Below are positions 8,061 to 17,807 of a stretch of DNA of 64,000 bases, one piece after another. How positions within the stretch are numbered: position 1 is the stretch's first letter; each line of letters starts with the position of its first letter. Source of the DNA: JAHRVQ01 sp051278195 (GTDB lineage: Bacteria > Pseudomonadota > Gammaproteobacteria > Pseudomonadales > Azotimanducaceae); the NCBI GenBank assembly GCA_051278195.1, contig JBNMQM010000022.1, forward strand, positions 1 to 64,000, given 5' to 3'. The position numbers were made by a program, and so were the translations under genes. Under the pieces are notes generated by a model. The model was not told where the DNA came from and made no database searches. It saw only the letters and a program-made list of their open reading frames with translations.

Positions 8061-9782
8061 CTAGGGCAGGGTTCGAACAGTCCCCTCGCGGCGCTTGTCA
8101 GCTGCGCCTTCAAGTCCGTCTGGCCGAACCACGATCAGGTGTATTCCGGAGTTCTCGCCTTCCCGTTCCTGCACGTCATAACCGCGTTTGTTCAGCATAG
8201 CGGCGATTGCTTTGCCATCTCCAACACCGGTTTCAACCCGAACTCGCTTACCCCGTGCAATAATATTGGCATGGTCGGCAGCTTCCTGGGCGGACAGGTC
8301 CCAGGCCATAACACCGATGATTGTTTTGGCGACGTATGCAGGAATCGAATTTCCGCCAGGAGATCCGGTAACCATCAACAAATTCCCACCGGCATCCAGA
8401 ACCATGGTGGGCGACATTGAGGAACGTGGTCGTCTGCCAGGTGCGATAGCGTTAGCAGGTATTTTCCCGTTTTCAGATACTTCCCGCGCAAAATCCGTCA
8501 TTTCGTTATTCAACAGGAAACCGTGGACCCATCGAGACGACCCGAATGGCGCTTCCACTGTCGCTGTTAAAGAAACAGCGTTACCTTTGCCGTCTACAAT
8601 GGAAAGGTGGGTCGTTCCGGCGGGTTCTTGAGTCGTGTCTGCACCCCAGTCTAGGCTTGCCAAACGACCGAGTACCGCCGCAGGATCACCTTGCACAGGT
8701 GTCGCAGCTGGTGGGAATCGATCTTTAGCCCGTGCCTTTAGATAGCGTGGGTCAAGTAGGTCCTCTAGAGGAATCGTGACCGCATCAGGATCACCAAAGT
8801 AAAAGTCTCTGTCCGCATAAGCGAGTCTTTGGGCATCCACCAATGCTGTAATTTTGTCATCCCGTAAAGTGCTGCCCGCTACTAGGTGATCGTACAGTCC
8901 AGCAATCATGATCTGTGCGCCGCCGGATGAGGGTGGTGACGTTGTACATATCTGCGTGTCGCGGAAGTCGCCACAAATAACAGGACGATCGACTGCGCGA
9001 TAAGCGGCGATATCCTCTATCGATAGAGTCCCGGGGTTGGGTTCTGATGTTGCTGCCGTGGCCATTGCCTGCGCCACTTCGCCGCGGTAAAAAGCGTCGA
9101 TTCCCTCAGTTGCAATACGCGTTAGCAATGCTGCGTAGTCAGGATTGTCTCGAACATCTCCGGGTTTCAGTGACTCCCCATTTGGATAGAAATAAGCTGA
9201 GGGAGCAGGGTGCTCGCTAAGTTGAACTCGGCCTTTCAAACGATCGAGCATTCCTGACATTCTCGGTGACACGACAAATCCACGGGTAGCCAGCTGAATG
9301 GCAGGCTCAAACAATTTTTTCCAGGCGAGCTTCCCATGGGCATCATGCGCTTGCTTGTACATGGCGACTGCACCGGGAATGCCAATAGCTTTGCCGCTTT
9401 GCCATGCTTCAAAAAACCCCATGACCTTGCCGTCTTTCATGAACATATCGACGGTCGCGCCGGACGGTGCTTGTTCACGACCATCGTGAAACGACAGTGA
9501 TTTAGTGTCGTAGTCATAAGCGAGTAAAAAGCCGCCTCCGCCGATCCCAGAACTCTGTGGTTCTACCAAGCCCAGTACCAGATGTGCGGCAATTGCAGCA
9601 TCAACCGCATGGCCGCCTTGTTCCAGTATTGAGATTGCTGCGTCCGTCGCATAAGGATTGGCGGTTGCTGCGATTGCGCCTTTGCTCCATGGCGAGACCT
9701 GATCTGGTGCACTGTCAGATTGAGACGCACAGCCAGCGAGCGCCATCACAAGCGATAGTGTAATTAGGGTCTTTCTAACCAT
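8061..9782 (-). CDS. ggt: Gamma-glutamyltransferase, lipoprotein type
   Basis: A 573-residue precursor starting MVRKTLITLS with a lipobox A-L-A-G-C at residues 15-19, so it is likely lipid-anchored in the periplasm. The family self-cleaves before a Thr that becomes the nucleophile; here that is the second Thr of AGTTHLSIVD, residue 391 of this start. GSPGGNSIP near residue 473 matches the substrate-binding glycine loop. The enzyme removes or transfers gamma-glutamyl groups from glutathione and related amides. The longer frame (start at 9890) lacks a signal and is rejected. A 227-bp divergent promoter region separates it from the aldo/keto reductase. Confidence 0.9.
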   Translation of the reverse strand: MVRKTLITLSLVMALAGCASQSDSAPDQVSPWSKGAIAATANPYATDAAISILEQGGHAVDAAIAAHLVLGLVEPQSSGIGGGGFLLAYDYDTKSLSFHDGREQAPSGATVDMFMKDGKVMGFFEAWQSGKAIGIPGAVAMYKQAHDAHGKLAWKKLFEPAIQLATRGFVVSPRMSGMLDRLKGRVQLSEHPAPSAYFYPNGESLKPGDVRDNPDYAALLTRIATEGIDAFYRGEVAQAMATAATSEPNPGTLSIEDIAAYRAVDRPVICGDFRDTQICTTSPPSSGGAQIMIAGLYDHLVAGSTLRDDKITALVDAQRLAYADRDFYFGDPDAVTIPLEDLLDPRYLKARAKDRFPPAATPVQGDPAAVLGRLASLDWGADTTQEPAGTTHLSIVDGKGNAVSLTATVEAPFGSSRWVHGFLLNNEMTDFAREVSENGKIPANAIAPGRRPRSSMSPTMVLDAGGNLLMVTGSPGGNSIPAYVAKTIIGVMAWDLSAQEAADHANIIARGKRVRVETGVGDGKAIAAMLNKRGYDVQEREGENSGIHLIVVRPDGLEGAADKRREGTVRTLP

Positions 9783-10009
9783 GTTTTTCTCCAACGATCG
9801 GCGATGAATCTTTAACGGCAAAAATCGAGCCATTACTAGTAGGGAGGCTCGCTCAAAGGATCGCACATTAGCGATGCCGAACATAACCACTATATATCGA
9901 TCTCTGTGATAGTCATTAGCTGATCGAAAAACTGTGCGGCTGGCACTATACTCCGGACGCTTTGCTCAAAAAAAGAGACGCTTCTCAATGTCATAACAGA
10001 GACTGTAAT

Positions 10010-10993
10010 ATGCAAAGAACACTAGGTAAAAGCGGCATCCAAGTGAGTGCAGTTGGTATGGGTTGCTGGGCAATTGGCGGTCCTTTCGATTGGGCTCAAC
10101 CGGGACAGGCAGCATGGCCGGCGGGCTGGGGTAAGGTCGATGATGCTGAATCTATCAGTGCTATCCACGCTGGTCTGGACTGTGGTGTTAACTTCTTCGA
10201 TACCGCTGCTAATTATGGCGCGGGACATAGTGAAGTTATTCTCGGGCAGGCGCTAGCGGGCAAACGAGATTCTGCAGTCATCGCGACAAAATTTGGCCAC
10301 ATCGTCAATGAAGCAGAGAAATTCATTTATGCGGACGACAGCAAAGCGCTTGAAAACGTGCGCGATGACATCGAAAACAGTCTGCGACGGCTCAATACAG
10401 ACTACGTTGATATCTATCAATTTCACCTCGGTAACTACGAACCTTCGCTCGCACTGGAGATACGTGGCGCGTTGGAAGACCTCGTCACTGCGGGGAAAAT
10501 TCGATGGTATGGATGGAGCACAGACCTTCTCGATCGCGCTAGTGTCTTCGCCGACGGCGAACATTGCACGTCCATTCAGTTCAGCCTCAATGCGCTAAAA
10601 GATAACGCAGAAATAAGAAAGCTCTGCACGGATTACGATCTCGCTGGGATAAACAAAGACCCGTTAAACCAGGGTGTCCTCACCGGAAAATTCACCACCG
10701 AGTCAACCTTTGCAAAAGACGATATTCGAGCGCTCAAGGATTTTAAACAAGATCGTTTTGCTAAGCCGTTGAAGACTGTAGAAGCACTTCGAGAAATTCT
10801 AACTTCCGCTGGTCGCACAATGGCGCAAGGTGCGTTGGCTTATATCTGGGCGCTGGATGATCGCATGATCCCAATCCCTGGCTTCCGAACCGTTGCGCAG
10901 GTTCAGGACAATGCCGGAGCAATGGAATTTGGACCGCTGGCGCAGGAAGAACTGCAACAAGTTCAAGCGGTCACCGCCCAAGGTGGCGTGTGA
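10010..10993 (+). CDS. Aldo/keto reductase
   Basis: A 327-residue TIM-barrel oxidoreductase. It starts MQRTLGKSGIQVSAVGMGCW, a typical family N-terminus, and has FFDTAANYGAGHSE with the catalytic Asp and Tyr. VDIYQFHLGNYE supplies the His position. The C-terminal part has the cofactor-binding IPIPGFRTVAQVQDN. Such proteins reduce aldehydes and ketones with NADPH; many marine homologues are uncharacterised. The ATG at 10010 fits the family start. It is divergent from the gamma-glutamyltransferase gene. Confidence 0.87.
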   Translation: MQRTLGKSGIQVSAVGMGCWAIGGPFDWAQPGQAAWPAGWGKVDDAESISAIHAGLDCGVNFFDTAANYGAGHSEVILGQALAGKRDSAVIATKFGHIVNEAEKFIYADDSKALENVRDDIENSLRRLNTDYVDIYQFHLGNYEPSLALEIRGALEDLVTAGKIRWYGWSTDLLDRASVFADGEHCTSIQFSLNALKDNAEIRKLCTDYDLAGINKDPLNQGVLTGKFTTESTFAKDDIRALKDFKQDRFAKPLKTVEALREILTSAGRTMAQGALAYIWALDDRMIPIPGFRTVAQVQDNAGAMEFGPLAQEELQQVQAVTAQGGV

Positions 10994-11018
10994 TTCTTTG
11001 AGCGTTCAGCGAAAAGGC

Positions 11019-12140
11019 TTAATCAAATATATCGCAGTATGCGGCGTACATTGATGCGATGGCAATCGGCATGGATACGAGTAAGCCAACACCTACAACA
11101 AGAACGCCTAATAGCAAAATGACGATGAGACCTATGCAGAACAGCATGAATGGCAGAGCGTTTCTTAGTCCGCCCATCAGACTCAGCTTGCATGCTTGGT
11201 ACGCGGAGATATTGTTAACAGCGACCAAGGTAGGTGCGAAAAATAGAATCATCATTGGTGGAAATGAAGCTGACCAGGTGATGATGAATAATGTCACTGT
11301 ACCTACGTCGTCTCCCATTAGAATAAACGTGCCGGTCATTAACCCAATCAACAAACCATAAAACACCAAATAGGCAGCACCGACCAGCACGAGCTGGATG
11401 GGTTGTGCACTAAGCCCATTTAGGAAGCTGAAGCCACTAAATGGCTGCCCCTTAGCCTGCTTGTGAGCGCCTACCATGAGTCCGCCGAATAGAACCGGCC
11501 ATAAAGCGAGAGACAAAAAAGGTCCAACCACCGGTATCAGACCAACCCCAGCGTTGATGAAGATCGCCGCTGCGCTGGCAAGAATCCACGCCAAAGGATG
11601 CTGTTTCATTAACCTGAAGCCAGCTGCAATCCAGGTAAAGCCGTTACCGATGGGTACTACGTTGACTTCTGGAAGCTCATCGTCATATTTGACCTCAATT
11701 TCTGGATCCGCTTCTTTTATCTGTTTCTTTGCAATATTGATGGCAGTTGAATCAGTGGTGGGTGAATCAGTGTTAGACGAAGAGGGGCTCTGCACCGCAC
11801 GTGCTTGTTGAGGTACTGATGGCGTATCGAGCTCCGGTGCCGGTGCTAAAGACAACTCAGTGGGCTTATCCAATTCAGGTTCCGCAACCAGTGACAGTTC
11901 AGCTCCCTTGATTGGGGCGGGATGGATGACCGCTCTGAGCCCGATTTTGGTTAACACCGCATGTATTTTTTCGGCACGTTCAAGCGATAAATTTTTCCGT
12001 AACGAAACTACTTTGCCCGAGGTAATGATCTTGTGGGCTTTTTCTACTTCGGTCTTAAAGACTTTGGCAAACTGCCGTGACGCTAGATCGATATCAAGAC
12101 CGGCTGTCGCTGCGCCTTTAACACGTACTTCGTAATCCAA
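11019..12140 (-). CDS. BPSS1780-type membrane protein with N-terminal cytoplasmic domain
   Basis: A 373-residue protein in three parts. Residues 1-75 form a small alpha/beta domain (VKGAATAGLDIDLASRQFAK) with RKNLSLERAEKIHAVLTKIG, resembling the L7/L12-like domain found before such membrane modules. Residues 80-150 are a low-complexity acidic and serine-rich linker. The rest, from about 155, is a BPSS1780-family membrane domain beginning G-N-G-F-T-W-I-x-x-G-F-R-L-M-K-x-x-P, with about five helices. Function is not established. It is convergent with the aldo/keto reductase gene. Confidence 0.65.
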   Translation of the reverse strand: MDYEVRVKGAATAGLDIDLASRQFAKVFKTEVEKAHKIITSGKVVSLRKNLSLERAEKIHAVLTKIGLRAVIHPAPIKGAELSLVAEPELDKPTELSLAPAPELDTPSVPQQARAVQSPSSSNTDSPTTDSTAINIAKKQIKEADPEIEVKYDDELPEVNVVPIGNGFTWIAAGFRLMKQHPLAWILASAAAIFINAGVGLIPVVGPFLSLALWPVLFGGLMVGAHKQAKGQPFSGFSFLNGLSAQPIQLVLVGAAYLVFYGLLIGLMTGTFILMGDDVGTVTLFIITWSASFPPMMILFFAPTLVAVNNISAYQACKLSLMGGLRNALPFMLFCIGLIVILLLGVLVVGVGLLVSMPIAIASMYAAYCDIFD

Positions 12141-12170
12141 GAGTGAGCTCCTTTTCTAATTATTTTTTGA

Positions 12171-12200
12171 GCACTTTGAGCACTTTGAGCACTTTGAGCA
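12171..12200. repeat. Three 9-bp tandem repeats before the membrane protein gene
   Basis: The unit GCACTTTGA occurs three times in a row (12171-12197) followed by a partial copy, about 30 bp before the start of the BPSS1780-type gene. It could move the spacing of that promoter by slippage. Nothing shows whether it is variable. Confidence 0.7.
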
Positions 12201-12632
12201 TACAGGAAGTGGTGCGCTCGGAGTAAAGTCCGGTCGAGTCTAGAGCTGGGCATGTGTAGTTATTTTAATCTGACGCTAACACGGCTCTGCTGATCATTCC
12301 AACGGCCCTGCTCGTATAGCGTCTGTACTGACGCGCCCTGACTCGGCGGTCATTGGGAGCGCCAAATTAAATTCCGCCTGCTAGGTTGGCCTTGTGCCCG
12401 GACTCTAGCCACGTTGTGCTAAGGCGATAACTCGATAACCCGCTGGTGATGAAACTTTGAAAAACTCATCTATTTTAAAGGTGACCCAACAACGGACATT
12501 ATGGAGCCTGAAAATTCAGACGACGAAACGCTGAAGAGGTGGGGTCAGGAAAGAGATTCAAAATAGAACGATTTTTTCATCTGGGCAGGTGTTTCAGTTG
12601 ACTGTCTCATCCCCCGAATACTGAATTTGCTA
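12201..12632. other. Intergenic stretch without a gene
   Basis: Between the BPSS1780-type gene and the histidine kinase gene I find no convincing frame. The segment holds one copy of the short CGGAGTAAAG motif (near 12210) and a GGGGTCAGG sequence near 12543, both related to intergenic motifs elsewhere in the window. Otherwise I see nothing in it. Confidence 0.5.
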
Positions 12633-14858
12633 TTAGTGTTTGCTGATAAAGGAAGTGGGGTCGTTCGATTTTTTCTCATCATCCAAAATTTCTCGTATTT
12701 TTTCTGATAGATCCTTTAAGGCTAAAGGCTTTTGTAAGAACCTGCCGTGTAGGTCCTCGGCGATCAACTGCTGATCGTAGCCAGAAACATACAAGACTGA
12801 AATATTTGGCCGAGCTTTAACGACTCTTGCAGCGAGCTCTAACCCATTCATTTTCGGCATCACGATGTCCGTGATGAGCAGGTCAATAGGATCAGCGTAC
12901 GAATCTAAAAATGCCAATGCGTCGTCGCAGTCATCTTTGACAATCACGGAATAACCCAATTCGGTTAGCGCTGTATCAAGAAGTTCACCAATCACCCGGT
13001 CATCTTCTACGATCATTATCGTTTCATTTCCGTTGCGGGAAGCGCCGAAGGGTTTCTCTGCGACGAGGTCTATCGGCAAAGGTTCAACCGGGAAACAGAC
13101 GCTGAATTCTGTGCCTTTGCCTGGGCGGCTTCTGACCATAATGCCACCATCGCTCTGTTTTACAATGCCGAACACCGTGGACAATCCAAGGCCCGTACCT
13201 TCCCCCTGGATTTTTGTTGTGAAAAAAGGTTCGAAAATATGATTTTGAGTTTCTTTATCCATGCCTTTACCGTTGTCACTGACCGTCAACATGACGTATT
13301 CGCCAGCGGCAAGGTCAAAAGCAGAAGCAGCTTGATCTTGGAGTATGACGTTACTCACGCCGACATTAATGCTGCCTCCGTGAGCCAGCGCATCTTGGGC
13401 GTTGATCACCAAATTCATGATGACCTGCTCAATTTGACCAGGGTCTGCGCAGACATTGGATACTTCTGGTGGCGAGTGGAATTCCAAGTTTATGTGTTCA
13501 CCAATAATTCGGTGCAGCATTTCTTGGATATTCAGGAATACGCTGGTGATACTCATTACTTTGGGTTGTAGTATTTGCTTACGGCTGAAGGCAAGTAATT
13601 GTGAAGTCAGCAGCGATGCTCTTTCTCCTGAATAATTGATCTGCTCGATCTGACTCAGCCAAGGATCGCTCTTGTCCATCTTTTCTAGAATGAGTTCGCT
13701 GTAGCCAAGAATGACTGTCAAAATATTATTAAAATCATGGGCAATGCCACCGGCAAGTTGACCGACTGCTTCCATTCTTTGTGCTTGTCTTAACTGAGTC
13801 TCGCTATCTTTCAACTCAATGGATTGATTTTCATATCGGCGTTCAAGCTTATGACGATATTCCGCCATTTGATCATCATTTTTCTTTCGTTCAGTCACGT
13901 CTCGGTAAATAGCAAGTTGAGTTTTTTCGTTGGCGAACATGGTTAGGTAGCCATGAGCTTCAATGGTAATGATTGAACCATCGGATTTTATACAGCGTAG
14001 TTCCTCTGCCGGAGGAGATTCGCCTGCGAGCATAAGTGACCTTCTCCTGTCCATAATGTGATGGTCATCGGGGATAATGAAGTCCTTGACCATCATCTGT
14101 TGGGCAGCCTCCCAATCGTAACCAAACAATTGCAGCGCTGCCTGATTCATGAAGATAAGTCGATTGTCTTTGTGCATGGTAATCGGGTCTGGTATCCCAT
14201 TGAGTAGATTGCGGTATCTTTCCTCGGAATGCCGTAAGGATGTGACTGTGCGAAATACAATAAAGGAAGTGCTAATCATGGCGCCAGCATTGACGGTAAA
14301 GATAAGGGCAAGCGCATAGCTTACAGGCGTCGCTAACATTAGCTGGTAGGTGATCAATGGTAAGCAAGCGCAAAGAATAAAAGTGATGGATACTTGAATG
14401 ACGGCAGATAACGTTGCTGTAGCACCGGCCGACACTCCGCCTATTGCTAGCATCAACAAGACTTGAAGATGCATGGGGAGGTCTGGCAGAAAAAGCGCCA
14501 AACTACCCCATAGGCCGCCCGATATACCGGCGCATAGCACCGCAGCTCTCAAACCTCGTTTGGATGTTTTCGTTTCGCTATTTGGAATATCAAGTTTTGC
14601 CGGGTTTGATCGTCGAAATCTGTACAACATCAGCAATACGAGTGTAGCGTGAAGCAGCGCCCAAGCATTGAGCCATGGCAATGGGTGTTGAGACTGGACG
14701 AAGATCAAAATGATTGCGACGAGAATCAAGGTCACCGCAGCATTGGTTCTTGTCTGCTCCGATAGTCTGGCGAGCTGCGCACGTGGGACCCCAGCTTTGA
14801 ACTGAAGAAACAGGTCTGATCGCATACTAGAATTATTGAGTTTCGTTTTTGTGTCCAT
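12633..14858 (-). CDS. Membrane-bound hybrid histidine kinase
   Basis: A 741-residue hybrid sensor kinase. About six hydrophobic helices occupy residues 40-200. A PAS domain follows (about 212-330). The phosphoacceptor helix is AGGIAHDFNNILTVILGYSE (His near 372), then an ATPase domain with N-box (VIMNLVINAQDAL) and G-boxes (VSDNGKGMD and GTGLGLSTVFGIV). A C-terminal receiver domain has an intact phospho-acceptor in LLITDIVMPKMNG. The predicted signal enters through the PAS domain or the membrane part and passes by internal phosphorelay. No response regulator gene is adjacent, so its partner is elsewhere or the receiver acts alone. Confidence 0.9.
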   Translation of the reverse strand: MDTKTKLNNSSMRSDLFLQFKAGVPRAQLARLSEQTRTNAAVTLILVAIILIFVQSQHPLPWLNAWALLHATLVLLMLYRFRRSNPAKLDIPNSETKTSKRGLRAAVLCAGISGGLWGSLALFLPDLPMHLQVLLMLAIGGVSAGATATLSAVIQVSITFILCACLPLITYQLMLATPVSYALALIFTVNAGAMISTSFIVFRTVTSLRHSEERYRNLLNGIPDPITMHKDNRLIFMNQAALQLFGYDWEAAQQMMVKDFIIPDDHHIMDRRRSLMLAGESPPAEELRCIKSDGSIITIEAHGYLTMFANEKTQLAIYRDVTERKKNDDQMAEYRHKLERRYENQSIELKDSETQLRQAQRMEAVGQLAGGIAHDFNNILTVILGYSELILEKMDKSDPWLSQIEQINYSGERASLLTSQLLAFSRKQILQPKVMSITSVFLNIQEMLHRIIGEHINLEFHSPPEVSNVCADPGQIEQVIMNLVINAQDALAHGGSINVGVSNVILQDQAASAFDLAAGEYVMLTVSDNGKGMDKETQNHIFEPFFTTKIQGEGTGLGLSTVFGIVKQSDGGIMVRSRPGKGTEFSVCFPVEPLPIDLVAEKPFGASRNGNETIMIVEDDRVIGELLDTALTELGYSVIVKDDCDDALAFLDSYADPIDLLITDIVMPKMNGLELAARVVKARPNISVLYVSGYDQQLIAEDLHGRFLQKPLALKDLSEKIREILDDEKKSNDPTSFISKH

Positions 14859-15293
14859 TGATCTTGATGATTCTATCGACGAAGGACTCGGAGAGCTAGA
14901 GTATATTCAACTCTAATCTCCACCTCTGAGTTTGGCTGGAAAAGCCCACAAATAGGCCTTTAAGCTTCGCTTTCCACCAGCTTATCCGCTGCGAACCCAC
15001 CTGCATCCCAACCGGTAACTGCTCTGATGGTAGGGCTGTCAACGTCTTGCTGGCAACACCTTGGTATTGGACCTGCCAAAGCAATGTTGTTCGCCGGCAC
15101 TAAGACGAATCGGGTACAGCGCTGCGCTATGGGCTTGTCATCGGGCGCGTGGCCCCCTAGAAAGGCATTGCGTCTAAGGCAATAGGGGACCAGCGGGGTC
15201 CTGAGTCTTCTCGATGTTGGGCGCCGGAGTAAATCGGTCTTTTGATTCACTCCGATTCCATTTCTGGTACGTCGAGACAATGCTTAACGGTAG
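14859..15293. other. Intergenic stretch, decayed sequence
   Basis: No intact gene is visible between the kinase gene and the Lrp remnant. The minus strand has open frames of up to 106 codons (14960-15280) without recognisable family character. One copy of the GCCGGAGTAAA motif lies near 15220. This stretch may be decayed coding DNA. Confidence 0.4.
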
Positions 15294-15584
15294 TTGAACC
15301 ATGATGCGCTCGTGCGCTTGATTGTCACCATCACCTTTGCCAAAGAGAGCACAGAAGCTTACGAGGCGCTCGAACAACGAATCAAACAGGCACCTAGAAT
15401 TCTTCAGGCCTATCACGTTGCGGGAGCCGAGGACTACGTTATGTTCGTCGTCGGCCCGAGTCTTCAATGATATGGGACTTGGCGTAGACAAGCATTTATG
15501 ACTAACCCTGCCATACACCGTTATGACTCAATAGTGGTTTGGTCATGCGCAAAATTTGAAACGGCAATCCCGATGGCGTTTTAG
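15294..15584 (+). pseudogene. Lrp/AsnC C-terminal domain remnant
   Basis: The frame 15294-15470 encodes an Lrp/AsnC effector-binding (RAM) domain: a V-T-I-T-F strand, E-A-Y-E-A-L-E, I-L-Q-A-Y-H-V-A-G and D-Y-V-M-F-V-V. An in-frame TGA stop falls at 15468. Past it the homology resumes in the same frame: TNPAIHRYDSIVVWS then K-x-x-x-A-I-P before a stop at 15584. A third stretch (NDMGLGVDKHL) fits from the +1 frame between the two, so two compensating small indels are likely. No helix-turn-helix domain remains upstream. The gene is dead or badly broken. Confidence 0.6.
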
Positions 15585-15682
15585 TAAGGCAGCATTGACC
15601 GAATGCATTGACCGATTGGCTGGACCAAATTGGAAGACCAAAAAGTAAAGTTTAATAAAGCGATTTTTCGTCGCTTATACCG

Positions 15683-16183
15683 TTAACGTTGTTTATCGGG
15701 TAACCCATCATGTGGTCCCAGTTCATGCTGCGGGTGATCCTGCCAAAAACAACCATCCTCTTTCATTTCCTCATTTCTTTTTGGGTGCACTGGATAAAAG
15801 ATCTCGTTTTCGTGATTCGACGCCTCGCCACCGACCAGTAGCAGGGCATTCTTGTCGCTATTATTCAGGAAAGTGTGGGCGATGCCTGTCCCTGCCGGGA
15901 ACGCGACAAAATCACCCGGACGCAAGTCATGTAGATGACCGTCGATCCACACTTGAGGGTGTCCTTCAATCACGTAAGTAAACTCTTCCTCTAGGCTCTC
16001 TGCATGTGGCCATGACGTTCTTCTGCCGGGCGCAAGGGTTTCAACGTGAATGCCCATTTTGGTTAAGCCGAGTTTTTTGCCTACCGGTGAGCCTTGGCTT
16101 AGCAGCTCAGCACTGCCGGTGTAGCGCGAATTGTCTTCATCAATTAGTTCTCGATAGTTTTTTATAAAGGCTGGTCTTTGCAT
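15683..16183 (-). CDS. Cupin-domain protein
   Basis: A 166-residue cupin starting at the ATG of MQRPAFIKNY. The core barrel has the metal-binding pattern: PHAESLEEEFTYVIEG is the first motif (H-x...E-E-E), and G-D-F-V-A-F-P-A-G-T-G-I-A-H-T-F the second. Family members are small metal-binding enzymes or sensors and this fold alone does not define a reaction. It is the only gene in this interval and lies head-to-tail with the LysR gene upstream on the same strand. Confidence 0.75.
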   Translation of the reverse strand: MQRPAFIKNYRELIDEDNSRYTGSAELLSQGSPVGKKLGLTKMGIHVETLAPGRRTSWPHAESLEEEFTYVIEGHPQVWIDGHLHDLRPGDFVAFPAGTGIAHTFLNNSDKNALLLVGGEASNHENEIFYPVHPKRNEEMKEDGCFWQDHPQHELGPHDGLPDKQR

Positions 16184-16262
16184 CAACTCATCTCCACATC
16201 TGAAAAGCTCGAATTATTCTATCGCTATCGCTATCGCAACCTGCATACCACTGAATGGTTCT

Positions 16263-17165
16263 TCAAGCTGCCAGCTCTTTCATCAGCCACTCACGGAACG
16301 CGACAATATGCGGTCGTCGAGAGTAGGCTTCTGGATAAACCAGATAAAAGCTGCTTCCCAGTGATTGAGACACATCAAATGGCGCGACGACACGACCGGC
16401 TGCTAGATCCTTTGCGGCGAGTTTCTCCCACCCTAAAACCACTCCTGCGCCATCGATGCTAGCTTGTAAGCCATGATCTGGCAGGCTGTAGTGTGTCCCC
16501 CGATTTGCATCTACACCTTCGACACCCGCTGCCGCCAACCAGGTTTCCCATGTGGGTGCATCAGGGTCATAGTCCATGGAATGGTTGTGTAACAACGTAT
16601 GTTTGCTGAGGTCCTGCGGTGTGCGGATTGCATCGGGGCCCTCGAGTAGCTTTGGGCTACACATCGGGGTCACGGATTCATCAAAGAGTTTGATCTTCTC
16701 AAGGCCAAACCATTCACCGTGACCCAGTCTTATGGCCGCATCAAAGTCGTCTCGTTGGAAATCAACCAACCCAAGGCCGGTAGAGATACGAACATCAATC
16801 TCTCGAAAGAGCTCATTAAATTGTTGCAAGTGTGATACCAGCCACATGACGGTAAATGTTGGCGCTACACTGAGTGTGAGCGAACTCCGTGCGTCATTGT
16901 CTGTGACTCTGGCGATGGCTTTATCCAGACCGAGAAATACTTCTCCCAGCTCTGATAGGAGAAGTTGTCCTGATTCCGTTAACAACAAGCCTCTTGGCTT
17001 GCGCAGAAACAAAGGTTGGCCTAAATAATCTTCCAGTACTTTCACTTGTTGGCTCACAGCAGCGGCGGATACCGATAGTTCCTCGGCAGCCTTCACGAAG
17101 CTGAGGTTACGGGCTGCGGTTTCGAATACTCGTAACGCATTGAGTGGATAGTTTCGTCGATGCAT
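16263..17165 (-). CDS. LysR-family transcriptional regulator
   Basis: A 300-residue LysR regulator. The N-terminal helix-turn-helix is NALRVFETAARNLSFVKAAE followed by SAAAVSQQVKVLE, in the GcvA-like branch. A substrate-binding domain of about 200 residues follows. The ATG at 17165 matches the family start (M-H-R-R-N-Y-P); a longer frame to 17267 overlaps the neighbouring gene. It is divergent from the DUF1348 gene with a 100-bp shared control region, the classic layout for a LysR protein and its target. Confidence 0.85.
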   Translation of the reverse strand: MHRRNYPLNALRVFETAARNLSFVKAAEELSVSAAAVSQQVKVLEDYLGQPLFLRKPRGLLLTESGQLLLSELGEVFLGLDKAIARVTDNDARSSLTLSVAPTFTVMWLVSHLQQFNELFREIDVRISTGLGLVDFQRDDFDAAIRLGHGEWFGLEKIKLFDESVTPMCSPKLLEGPDAIRTPQDLSKHTLLHNHSMDYDPDAPTWETWLAAAGVEGVDANRGTHYSLPDHGLQASIDGAGVVLGWEKLAAKDLAAGRVVAPFDVSQSLGSSFYLVYPEAYSRRPHIVAFREWLMKELAA

Positions 17166-17265
17166 GGGCAAGCCTAAGTTTTTCTTAGTCTCCACAAGAA
17201 CTAATGGTTTGTCCAGAGCGTCGCAGAAGCCTAAAAAGTACGCCTCGTTCAATTGGAATACAGAC

Positions 17266-17682
17266 ATGCAGAGACCGCCACTTTCACCTTTTACTCATGA
17301 AACAGCACTCGCCAAGGTACAAGCTGCCGAAGACGCGTGGAACTCGTTAGATCCAGAGCGAGTCGCGCAGGCTTATTCGCCCAACTGCGTTTGGCGTAAC
17401 CGACACGAAATTTTTGAAGGAACTGCGGCAATTGTTTATTTTCTTAAGCGCAAGTGGACGACGGAACTTCATTACAAACTCATGAAGGAACTGTGGACCT
17501 ATACCGACAATCGTATTTCGGTCCGGTTCGAGTATGAGTGGCAACACGCCGATACCGCCCAATGGTATCGCACCCACGGTAACGAACATTGGGAGTTCAA
17601 CGCAGATGGTTACATGACTCGACGCGACATGAGCGCCAATGACATTCCGATCAATGCCAGTGATCGTCGTATCGGCCTTTAA
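17266..17682 (+). CDS. DUF1348 / NTF2-like protein
   Basis: A 138-residue protein of the DUF1348 family. It starts MQRPPLSPFT and has W-N-S-L-D-P-E-R-V-A-Q-A-Y, then W-R-N-R, and a tail of R-R-D-M-S-A-N-D-I-P-I, all common to this NTF2-like group. The fold is a small cone-shaped pocket, and the reaction of the family is not known. A divergent LysR gene lies 100 bp upstream and probably controls it. Confidence 0.85.
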   Translation: MQRPPLSPFTHETALAKVQAAEDAWNSLDPERVAQAYSPNCVWRNRHEIFEGTAAIVYFLKRKWTTELHYKLMKELWTYTDNRISVRFEYEWQHADTAQWYRTHGNEHWEFNADGYMTRRDMSANDIPINASDRRIGL

Positions 17683-17807
17683 AAGCAATCTCAACCGGTA
17701 GCAGAAAACCGTGTACCGAGAAAAGTGCACTTAGAAAAATGGGTTTAAAACAGTAACGAATCGAGTTTCGTCAAATGAACATCACTTAATAAAAAAGGGA
17801 CAGGCAA

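Noticed and set aside
14960..15280. 106-codon minus-strand frame
   Set aside because: No recognisable domain; it antisenses the Lrp remnant region and looks like chance.
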